Positions 49,405 through 55,359 of a stretch of 55,359 nt of DNA are shown one piece after another. The notes beneath the pieces are model-generated. The model was not told where the DNA came from and did not search any database. It worked only from the letters and a program-made list of their open reading frames with translations. Each line of letters opens with the position of its first letter. Position 1 is the first letter of the stretch. The stretch is from positions 1-55,359 of the forward strand of contig CAJUEU010000009.1 of the NCBI GenBank assembly GCA_910585735.1, given 5' to 3'. A program made the position numbers and the translations under genes. The stretch comes from an uncultured Oscillospiraceae bacterium. Lineage in GTDB: Bacteria; Bacillota; Clostridia; Oscillospirales; Oscillospiraceae.

Positions 49405-49741
49405 GGCGCAGAGAAAGGCTATGATCGAGGCGTGGAAGAACCGCAGCCCCGAGATGGGGGTCATCGCCCTCCGATGCAAGGAGACCGGGGAGTCCTTTTT
49501 GGGAGTGTCCAAGAATATTCCGGCCGAGTTTAACGGCCTGCGGGTGAAGCTCTCGGGCGGGACCTACCCCAACAAGAGGCTGAGCGGCCTGTGGAAGAGG
49601 TACGGGGAGGAAGGGTTTGAGTTCCTGGTGCTGGAGCGTGTGGAGTGTGAGGACCCCACCAAGGACTACACCTCCAAGCTGGAGGAGCTGCGGGAGAAGT
49701 ATCTGGCAGCTGACGGGAAGGCGGAGAAGATCTGGAGGTGA
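49397..49741 (+). CDS. GIY-YIG nuclease family small protein
   Basis: 114 residues. MGVIALRCKETGESFLGVSKN matches the start of the compact GIY-YIG-like family found in Firmicutes; GGTYPNKRLSGLWKRYGEEGFEFLVLERVE and the closing acidic helix fit too. The classic GIY/YIG residues are modified, so nuclease activity is uncertain. It overlaps aroE by 8 bases and follows AGGAG, closing the GTPase-aroE operon. Confidence 0.78.
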   Translation: MDKAQRKAMIEAWKNRSPEMGVIALRCKETGESFLGVSKNIPAEFNGLRVKLSGGTYPNKRLSGLWKRYGEEGFEFLVLERVECEDPTKDYTSKLEELREKYLAADGKAEKIWR

Positions 49742-49937
49742 GGGAGAGCCACTCGGGCGGACACAGGCAGAGAGATGATTCTTGTTGTCCGCTCCCTGAA
49801 TAAAAGGACCATTCCTGCTGTCCGCTAAAACCGCTGGGAGAGAGCGGCTGCGCCTGACAGTTGACAAAAAGAACCCGGCGGGTGGTGGTCATTTGCCAAC
49901 CGGTTTGGTATCCTCGGAGGGAAAGGAGGCAAGCGCC

Positions 49938-51200
49938 ATGACATTGGGAGAACACATTCAGGCTCTGCGGAAGGACGCGGGCCTTTCCCAGGAGGAGCTG
50001 GGGGAAAAGTTAGGGGTGGCCCGGCAGTCGGTGAGCAAATGGGAGTCGGACACCACCATTCCGGAGCTTGACAAGCTCATCGCCATGAGCAGGCTTTTTG
50101 GTATCCCGGTGGGGGCCCTGCTGGGCATCGAGGAGAGCGAAGGGATGGACCGGGAGCTCACAGACCGGGAATTGAAGGCCCTGGAGGAGATCGCCCGGAA
50201 GCTCAGTGAAAACGGGACGTCCCAGTCCGGTCCGAAGGAGGAGCCTCCGAAGAAAAAAGGCCGGCGGGGGGCTATTGCGGCTGTGACCCTCATTGCGGCG
50301 GGTATCACGCTGATGCTCATGAGCCGGATCAACAATCTGGAAAATCAGCTGGGGAACCTGCAATACAACGTATCCAACATTCAGAATACAGTGTCCCGGG
50401 AGATCGGTTCCATCAGCGCCCAGGTGCGGGATATTCTGGAGGAGCAGAACAGCGTCACCGCCGGGAAAAATTATGAGGTGGCGGATATGGACCTTTTGGA
50501 GAATACCGTGACCTTCGCCCTCACCGCCACCCCGCGGGAATACAAGGAGGGGATGACGGCGGTATTCTCGGCTGTCGGCCCGGACTTTGAGGCGGTGGAG
50601 GTCCCCGGCACCTTGAGGGCGGGGCAGACCTTCACGGCAGAGCTCACCTGTCCCCTCACGGATGACATCACCCTGTCGGTGGGGTTTGTGACCGACGAGG
50701 CCGTGGTGACCCAGCAGTTAGGGGTGGAGAACTACCTGCGGAGCAATACAGAGATCGGTTTCTACGGAGATCTGAGATGGTCTGTGGGAAGGACAGAGGA
50801 CAAGGTGTTCTTCCATAGTCTGCGGGCCGGAATTGATATTATCTCGCCGGGGATATACAAGACGGCCCAGGGCGGACAGGAGGTAAAGCCGATGTTGGGC
50901 AGTCTTCGGCTCTGGAGGAACGGCACCCTATTCTGGAGCCAGGAGTGCGAAGGACTGGCCGAGCTTGCTGATGGGCATGGATATATTGATCTTGAAGTTC
51001 CCGCCGGGGAACTGGAACTGAAAGCGGGAGATAAAATGCTCCTCTCCCTCCACTATACCGACAATACCGGGCGGGAGGACGAGGTATTCCTGGATGGGTT
51101 CGTGATAGGGGAGAATGGCGAGCCAAGCGGGATGGCAAGGCCCATCAAGCTGGCCCCCTATTCGGAGGATTGGGAGAATCATTATCCGTGGGAGAAGTAG
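49938..51200 (+). CDS. Membrane-anchored XRE-family protein with external domain
   Basis: 420 residues: a Cro/CI-type HTH (residues 1-60; LGEHIQALRKDAGLSQEELGEKLGVARQSVSKWE), a basic linker, one membrane helix (about 110-130), a short coiled coil (NNLENQLGNLQYNVSNIQ), and an external beta-rich part. The layout suits a one-component sensor in which the outer domain governs DNA binding. The start at 49938 follows AAAGGAGG. No target operator is evident. It is not clearly linked to its neighbours. Confidence 0.82.
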   Translation: MTLGEHIQALRKDAGLSQEELGEKLGVARQSVSKWESDTTIPELDKLIAMSRLFGIPVGALLGIEESEGMDRELTDRELKALEEIARKLSENGTSQSGPKEEPPKKKGRRGAIAAVTLIAAGITLMLMSRINNLENQLGNLQYNVSNIQNTVSREIGSISAQVRDILEEQNSVTAGKNYEVADMDLLENTVTFALTATPREYKEGMTAVFSAVGPDFEAVEVPGTLRAGQTFTAELTCPLTDDITLSVGFVTDEAVVTQQLGVENYLRSNTEIGFYGDLRWSVGRTEDKVFFHSLRAGIDIISPGIYKTAQGGQEVKPMLGSLRLWRNGTLFWSQECEGLAELADGHGYIDLEVPAGELELKAGDKMLLSLHYTDNTGREDEVFLDGFVIGENGEPSGMARPIKLAPYSEDWENHYPWEK

Positions 51201-51217
51201 GGATGAATAAGTAGGGA

Positions 51218-51247
51218 GCCCTTTCCGATTCAGAAAGGGCCCCTTCG
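51218..51247 (+). terminator. Terminator between converging genes
   Basis: Hairpin GCCCTTTC / GAAAGGGC with a 7-base loop, 17 bases after the stop at 51200; also next to the stop of the small minus-strand gene. Confidence 0.65.
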
Positions 51248-51248
51248 T

Positions 51249-51419
51249 TCAGTGCTCCTTGTGGAAAACCTTTTGAGACGGGGCTTCGGTCCCGGCAATG
51301 ATAGGGTTTGCCTTCTTGTTGCCGTGCTTGGCCTTGCCCTGGAGCTCGGGCACCGGGGGGACTGTGTTGCGTTCCCCCACCTTGGTTCGGTCCGGCCGGG
51401 CCATGCCTTTTTTCGCCAT
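51249..51419 (-). CDS. Small basic conserved hypothetical protein
   Basis: 56 residues, Lys/Pro-rich and soluble (MAKKGMARPDRTKV, PPVPELQGKAKHGNKKANP). The start at 51419 follows GAGGTGAG; a longer reading frame upstream lacks a site. The composition recalls small RNA- or ribosome-associated proteins, and I believe similar short proteins occur in other Clostridia, but function is unknown. Confidence 0.7.
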   Translation of the reverse strand: MAKKGMARPDRTKVGERNTVPPVPELQGKAKHGNKKANPIIAGTEAPSQKVFHKEH

Positions 51420-51505
51420 ATTACTCACCTCACGGGTAGCTTGCCCGGAAGGAGGAGGAAAGATACGGGGGCAAAGGTTAAGCATCGGACGCCCACGGGG
51501 AGCTG

Positions 51506-51634
51506 TTGAAAGATGAGGCATTCCGGCAAGCGTTATCCAAGCTGACCGGGCAGGTATGCAATGATGTCCGCATTACCGCAAGAGTCTACGGCTATGTTAA
51601 GGCCAACAGGAGCAGGCCGGGGCCGGAGTTATGA
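51506..51634 (+). pseudogene. Short open frame, possible gene remnant
   Basis: An open frame from a TTG (or an upstream codon after the stop at 51479) to TGA at 51632-51634. It reads KDEAFRQALSKLTGQV and RITARVYGYVKANR. No ribosome site at a proper distance. It may be the 3' end of a lost gene. Confidence 0.3.
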
Positions 51635-51658
51635 CGGCAAAAGCAACACAGGGTTTTG

Positions 51659-51686
51659 TTGCGTATTTTATAAAACATGGTATAAT
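51659..51686 (+). promoter_or_regulatory. Promoter of the fic gene
   Basis: TTGCGT (51659-51664), a 16-base spacer and TATAAT (51681-51686) with an extended -10 TGG directly before it. Confidence 0.7.
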
Positions 51687-51712
51687 AAAAAACAAAAGAG
51701 GAGGGCATCGCT

Positions 51713-52507
51713 ATGACGGACTACCAAAAAATTGTCTTGCTTTGGCGGAAAAAGCATATTTTGACTGACGCCGAGCTCGCGGAAGCTCTGAACGGACATA
51801 GTGTTGCTTTTGCGTACCATTCTGGCAAGATCGAAAACGATAAGATCACGTACAACGATACCAGGGAGATCTTTGATCATGATGGTGTAAGCTCTTACAC
51901 TGGAGATCTGAGGACACTCTTTGAGATTCGGAATGCCAAGGAAGCGAATGAACTGTTTTTGACTGCATTTCATGAAAGGCGTCCCCTGGATGAAACCTTC
52001 TTGAAGGAGCTTCAGAGGCAGCTCACACTGAATACCTACGATACCCGGCGTTACCAACTTGGGGAACGACCCGGCGAATATAAGCACCACGACTATGTAA
52101 CCGGCAAGGCCGAGATCGGGGCGGCTCCAGATGATGTTCAACAAGAGATGGCTGAGCTGCTTGCCGAGCTGAAGGATATTCCTGATGATTCAGTTTTGAC
52201 GGCGGCGGCTTATTTCCATGCGAAGCTGGAAAATATCCACCCTTTTGCCGATGGCAACGGACGAACCGGGCGGCTGGCAATGAACTATTTTTTGGTTCGC
52301 CACGATCACCCGCCTGTCATTATCCATGAGGAGGATAAAAAGGCGTACTATACGGCTCTGGAAGCCTGGGATGAAAAGCAGGAGCTTTCCCTTTTGTGTG
52401 AGTTCCTTCGGGAGCAGACAGTGAAAACATGGGAAAAGCAGTTTGTCCGCTGGGAGAAGCAAGCCTGTAGTCAGCAGCCGGCCGCAGGGCCGGAGGGGGA
52501 AGTGTGA
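51713..52507 (+). CDS. Fic family protein with N-terminal inhibitory motif
   Basis: 264 residues. The Fic core motif HPFADGNGRTGR is near residues 177-188, so transfer of AMP (or another nucleotide part) to a target hydroxyl is expected. An N-terminal SGKIEN (about residues 37-42) fits the [ST]xxxE[GN] inhibitory helix of class II Fic proteins, in which the Glu blocks ATP binding. No antitoxin gene is next to it, which agrees with built-in inhibition. The start at 51713 follows GAGGAGGG. Single gene with promoter and terminator. Confidence 0.92.
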   Translation: MTDYQKIVLLWRKKHILTDAELAEALNGHSVAFAYHSGKIENDKITYNDTREIFDHDGVSSYTGDLRTLFEIRNAKEANELFLTAFHERRPLDETFLKELQRQLTLNTYDTRRYQLGERPGEYKHHDYVTGKAEIGAAPDDVQQEMAELLAELKDIPDDSVLTAAAYFHAKLENIHPFADGNGRTGRLAMNYFLVRHDHPPVIIHEEDKKAYYTALEAWDEKQELSLLCEFLREQTVKTWEKQFVRWEKQACSQQPAAGPEGEV

Positions 52508-52526
52508 GTCCAAAACGACAAGACCA

Positions 52527-52562
52527 AAGGGCGTACAGCATGGGCTGTACGCCTTGTTTTTT
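52527..52562 (+). terminator. Terminator of fic
   Basis: Stem GGCGTACAGC / GCTGTACGCC with loop ATGG followed by TTGTTTTTT. It lies between converging genes. The same stem word GCGTACAGC recurs in the terminator at 54243. Confidence 0.88.
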
Positions 52563-52581
52563 GGTTGAAGAGCAACCAAAA

Positions 52582-52923
52582 TCAAAGGGGCTTGGCAAGA
52601 TGGACGCAGAGGATGGCGAGAAAGGCGGCGTTGGACGGCTTTTCGTGAAGGGGCTTGGGGGAGAGAGAAGCCAGGCGAAGGGGAGCTTCTTTCCAAATGT
52701 GGGAGACGGATAGGCGAATATTTCGCTCTACCGCAGAGGGAGAAGTATTACAACGTTTGGCGACAGCGGGGTAGATCCATTTTGTAATAAGGCAAAGGGC
52801 GCGTGGTTCCTGAAGGGCGAGTTCCAGGGCGCAGGCGGTCTGAAAAAAGCCGGTACAGTTTGGCGTAAGGCCCAGTTGGGTGAGCAGGGAAGATATATGA
52901 GGGGAGGGGAACTGTGGGTTCAT
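52582..52923 (-). CDS. Spo0A C-terminal domain protein (stand-alone DNA-binding domain)
   Basis: 113 residues that align along the whole length with the Spo0A effector domain: ISSLLTQLGLTPNCTGFF at the start, LYP-like WIYPAVAKRCNTSPSAVERNIR (the recognition region), and KPSNAAFLAILC at the end. There is no receiver domain, so it cannot be controlled by phosphorylation. The start at 52923 follows GGAGGTG and overlaps the XRE gene stop (ATGA). It could compete with or mimic Spo0A at 0A boxes. Confidence 0.8.
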   Translation of the reverse strand: MNPQFPSPHISSLLTQLGLTPNCTGFFQTACALELALQEPRALCLITKWIYPAVAKRCNTSPSAVERNIRLSVSHIWKEAPLRLASLSPKPLHEKPSNAAFLAILCVHLAKPL

Positions 52924-53255
52924 TTCTGAAGCACCTCCAGGAGAAGAGAAAGATAGATACGAAAAAGAGACTGGCGCTCTGCGGGTAGCTTGGAATAGCA
53001 GTCGAAGAGAGGCAAGAAAACCATACAGGGTGTGGAAGGGTCCTCTGACAGATTGGTGCCCAACAAAGCGTCTATGGAAATATGGAGGTGTTGGGCGATT
53101 TGGACCAAGGTGTTTACGGTGGTGTTTCCTGTTTTCAATATGGAGTGCAGGGTTGATTTGGGGATGCCGAGTTCCTGGGAGAACTCCTCCAGAGACATGC
53201 GAAGAGAGACACGTTGCTGGGATAGGTTTTTCGCCAGGTTTTGTTGGGCGTTCAC
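52920..53255 (-). CDS. XRE-family regulator paired with the Spo0A-C protein
   Basis: 111 residues: HTH in the first 70 (MSLEEFSQELGIPKSTLHSILKTGNTTVNTLVQIAQHLHISIDALLG), then a helical tail. GTG start at 53255 with AGGAGGG 6 bases upstream. It is the first gene of a two-gene operon whose promoter region has a Spo0A box. A paired transcription factor set under sporulation control is likely. Confidence 0.85.
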   Translation of the reverse strand: MNAQQNLAKNLSQQRVSLRMSLEEFSQELGIPKSTLHSILKTGNTTVNTLVQIAQHLHISIDALLGTNLSEDPSTPCMVFLPLFDCYSKLPAERQSLFRIYLSLLLEVLQK

Positions 53256-53281
53256 AAAAATCCCTCCTTATTGTGATATAA

Positions 53282-53330
53282 TAAGAATAACGGATTTTTG
53301 TTGAATTGTGCGACCGAGTTTTCGACAAAA
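53282..53330 (-). promoter_or_regulatory. Promoter and Spo0A box of the XRE / Spo0A-C operon
   Basis: On the minus strand TTCAAC (53300-53305), a 16-base spacer and TATTAT make a plausible promoter. TTTTGTCGAA (53321-53330), a full Spo0A box, lies 15 bases upstream of the -35. Confidence 0.62.
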
Positions 53331-53448
53331 AGGGTCGACTTTTGGGGCACGGTGGAAGGGGCGGAATTTAAGCTACCTGAAAGTTATGCACAAAAGGGCG
53401 GAAATCCGCCGAATGAATCCACAACTTTTGATTTTTCGCAACTTTTTA

Positions 53449-53477
53449 TTGATTGTTGCAGAACGTGATGGTAAAAT
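53449..53477 (+). promoter_or_regulatory. Promoter of the Pro/Thr-rich protein gene
   Basis: TTGATT (53449-53454), a 17-base spacer and TAAAAT (53472-53477) with TGG extended -10. Confidence 0.68.
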
Positions 53478-53518
53478 AAACCTGTAAGATATGATTTCCA
53501 TGAAAGGAGGCCCAGTGA

Positions 53519-54226
53519 ATGAAAACAAAATGGAAGATCCTGTTGCCGGCCGGACTGGTCGCCTTTGCCTTGGTCTGCATCTTCGGCGGCCAGGCGCTGG
53601 TGAAGCAAGCCAATGAGAAGCGGTTGGAGGAGCTGAAGGCTCAAAACAGCGTGGTCCCGGAAGTGCCACCCAGCAAGACCCCGGAGAACGTGGTTTATAC
53701 CCTTCCTCCTGTGGTAAACTACACCCTGCCCCCGGCCACTACGGACAGCTCCGCTCCGTCTGAAGATAAGGTGGAGGTGGACGAGGAGGGCAACATCACC
53801 ATCACCCCGGATTTTGAGAGCCAGGAGAGCGGAGCGGTAGAGGTGGTGAAGCCGGAAGTCCAGGTGACCGCCAACGTGGGCGGCGGAGACGGGGAGGCTT
53901 TGCCTACCGGGAGTGACGGCGCTTACCACGGGGAGAGCCAGCCCCCGGCTGCGACACCCACTCCGGCGCCTACGGCCACACCCAAGCCCACGCCTACGGC
54001 AGCTCCCACGCCTACCCCGGAGCCCAAGCCTACGGAAAAGCCCGTTGACGAGAATGGAAAGCCCACATGGACAGGCTATGATGGTGAAATGCATGGCGAC
54101 TGGGAATGGTGGGATGGCTTCGGCTGGATCATCCCGGGGCATGACGATGGAGGCACTGGCGGCCAGGTTGAGGATCCTGATCCTGATACAGATGGATTGA
54201 GTGGAGAGAAAGTCGGAAATATGTAA
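53519..54226 (+). CDS. Exported Pro/Thr-rich protein with N-terminal membrane anchor
   Basis: 235 residues. An N-terminal hydrophobic helix (about 7-26) without a clear cleavage site acts as signal anchor. An acidic extracellular part follows, then a Pro/Thr/Ala repeat of the (PTP) kind (about residues 140-180) typical of cell-wall-spanning stalks, and a small Trp/Gly/Asp-rich end (GYDGEMHGDWEWWDGFGW). The start at 53519 follows AAAGGAGG. Such proteins accompany conjugative or pilus-type elements; here the next recognisable gene is a secretion-F fragment. Confidence 0.75.
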   Translation: MKTKWKILLPAGLVAFALVCIFGGQALVKQANEKRLEELKAQNSVVPEVPPSKTPENVVYTLPPVVNYTLPPATTDSSAPSEDKVEVDEEGNITITPDFESQESGAVEVVKPEVQVTANVGGGDGEALPTGSDGAYHGESQPPAATPTPAPTATPKPTPTAAPTPTPEPKPTEKPVDENGKPTWTGYDGEMHGDWEWWDGFGWIIPGHDDGGTGGQVEDPDPDTDGLSGEKVGNM

Positions 54227-54242
54227 AAAGCAAATACCAAAT

Positions 54243-54278
54243 AAAAAGCGTACAGCTTCGGCTGTACGCTTTTTATTT
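54243..54278 (+). terminator. Terminator with UUCG loop
   Basis: Perfect stem AAAAAGCGTACAGC / GCTGTACGCTTTTT closed by the stable tetraloop TTCG, ending in T-run. Confidence 0.92.
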
Positions 54279-54293
54279 TCCAGGAGGGTTTAA

Positions 54294-55067
54294 ATGGACA
54301 TAGATATCAAACAAGCAATCACTCGTAATGGTTGGGAGTTGGCGAAGCTCCCCCAAGAGGAACGCACCTATGAAATCTGTCTTATGGCAGTAAAGAGAGC
54401 TCCCCACCGATCCGGCAGCAATGAAAGTATCCTCCGGCAGGTTCCTCAGCAACACCTGTCCTATGAACTGTGTATGGCCGCTGTTCAGCAGGACGGCGAT
54501 GCCTTGCGTGACGTTCCGTCCGAATTTCGTAATCGAGAGCTTTGTTTAACGGCTGTTAAACAAAGCTATAATGCACTTCCAGATGTGCCGAGAGTTCTGC
54601 GAGATATGGAAATTTGCGAGGCGGCGGTTGAGGAGTATGGTATGGCTCTACTGCATATTCCACCCCAATTTATGACTGAGGAGCTAATCATTAAAGCGCT
54701 CCATACCGCACCACAAGTTATACAGTTTGTCCCTGAGGAATATTGCACTCTAAACGTTTGCCGATATGCGGCAAGGAACGATTGGAGTCGCCCCATTGTC
54801 AGACAATTTATTCCAGAAAACATTTGGAAGCTGTTGTATTGTCGCCTTTCTTTGGCCTTGCTGCCATGGCTCTTGTCGGTGTGGCCCTGTATCAACAGCA
54901 GAAGAGAAAACTCACAGATGAAATGGACAGGCGGCGCAAAATTATTGAGCAGGAGTTGCCCCAGTTCGCCAGCACCATTCGGCAGAGCCTCAACAACACG
55001 CATGATGTGGTGGCAATCCTGGAGACCTACCAAAAAATCTGCTCTCCGGCGCTTCAGAGTGAGATAA
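54294..55067 (+). CDS. DUF4116 repeat protein, 3' end read out of frame into another gene
   Basis: Frame of 257 residues. Residues 1 to about 180 hold five or so DUF4116-type repeats of about 25-30 residues, with the phrase ELCLTAVKQSYNALPDVPRVLRD and variants. From about residue 182 the product turns into low-complexity Trp/Ser/Arg-rich sequence. The reason is that another frame there (from about 54815) encodes a secretion-F-like protein. So the true gene is probably broken or chimeric at its 3' end. The start at 54294 follows AGGAGGG. Function of DUF4116 proteins is not known to me. Confidence 0.7.
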   Translation: MDIDIKQAITRNGWELAKLPQEERTYEICLMAVKRAPHRSGSNESILRQVPQQHLSYELCMAAVQQDGDALRDVPSEFRNRELCLTAVKQSYNALPDVPRVLRDMEICEAAVEEYGMALLHIPPQFMTEELIIKALHTAPQVIQFVPEEYCTLNVCRYAARNDWSRPIVRQFIPENIWKLLYCRLSLALLPWLLSVWPCINSRRENSQMKWTGGAKLLSRSCPSSPAPFGRASTTRMMWWQSWRPTKKSALRRFRVR

Positions 55068-55359
55068 CCCGAACGCTGAATGATATGGTCACCGGCAACC
55101 AGGAAAGAGCAGTTAAGGCGCTGGAGAGTAGGGTAGCCAGTCCCAAATTAGGACAAGTCACCCGGGGTCTGATTGCTGTACTCCGGGGAGATGATCAGCG
55201 TATCTATTTCGATATGCTGGCGGCTGAGTTTCGGAAATCGCAAAACGAGGAGGTAGAAAAGGAACTGCTAAAAAGACCGACCAAGCTGAATCCGTACATG
55301 GGCTTGCTCTTTGTGTGTATGTGCCTAATGATTGCGGCCAGCTTGGGAGCATACATCGT
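54866..55359 (+). pseudogene. Type II secretion F / TadC-like membrane protein, 5' truncated, runs off right edge
   Basis: Open to the window end in the frame of 54866 (first ATG; the open frame continues upstream into the DUF4116 coding sequence). It reads a hydrophobic N-terminal stretch (FFGLAAMALVGVALYQQQ), a cytoplasmic part typical of secretion F proteins (ELPQFASTIRQSLNNTHDVVAILETYQ; LGQVTRGLIAVLRGDDQ) and a second helix (YMGLLFVCMCLMIAASLGA) at the right edge. The usual first part of such proteins is missing, replaced by DUF4116 sequence in another frame. Confidence 0.65.

Noticed and set aside
1..55359. tRNA or rRNA genes
   Set aside because: No cloverleaf with GTTCRA and CCA-type end, and no rRNA-like sequence noticed on either strand.

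Overview
The window looks like chromosomal DNA of a GC-rich, spore-forming gut Firmicute of the Oscillospirales (the Flavonifractor / Pseudoflavonifractor / Lawsonibacter type). This rests on strong AGGAGG ribosome sites, TTGACA/TATAAT promoters, Spo0A boxes, a Spo0A-C domain protein, Gls24-YloV, RpiR-PTS and DUF1667-glp gene sets, and dense families of small palindromic repeats. The genus is inference. I saw no rRNA, tRNA, CRISPR array or complete insertion sequence.

Layout. 0-4.4 kb (minus): a periplasmic-binding-protein ABC importer (lipoprotein, fused double permease, ATPase cut by the left edge). 4.8-6.5 kb: an M3 oligoendopeptidase. 7.0-15.8 kb: a peptide/nickel-type ABC importer whose permease and both ATPases carry large insertions. 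16.0-20.6 kb (minus): glycerol/glycerol-3-phosphate use (two FAD proteins, DUF1667, GlpK). 20.9-22.7 kb: a cell-surface 5'-nucleotidase. 22.9-27.5 kb: an RpiR regulator divergent from a PTS EIIBC, an esterase and a PfkB sugar kinase. 27.6-32.7 kb: Gls24-YloV, a patatin-like lipase and prolyl-tRNA synthetase.

32.8-42.7 kb is a long aromatic amino acid operon: a Phe/Tyr-rich leader peptide and attenuator, then DAHP synthase, aroB, aroA fused to a GNAT domain, a GNAT, an NTF2-like protein, aroC, pheA, a methyltransferase, another GNAT, aroK and aroQ. The last shikimate gene, aroE, lies 6 kb further on (48.5 kb), overlapping the end of a TetM-like translation GTPase fused to a YacP/Rae1-type NYN ribonuclease. 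Between them (42.7-45.8 kb) is an accessory stretch with a perfect parS site, a helically phased GTTGTA array, nested palindromic repeats and small XRE regulator loci with clear operators.

49.4-55.4 kb is a mixed accessory region: a GIY-YIG protein, a membrane-anchored XRE protein, Fic, an XRE plus Spo0A-C pair under a Spo0A box, a Pro/Thr-rich exported protein, and a DUF4116 gene joined out of frame to a secretion-F-like gene that runs off the right edge.

The items I would check first are the GTPase-NYN fusion, the leader-peptide attenuator, an 11-base motif (GTTNACATAAT) recurring only in aro genes in several frames and both orientations, the parS/GTTGTA locus, and the aroA-GNAT fusion.
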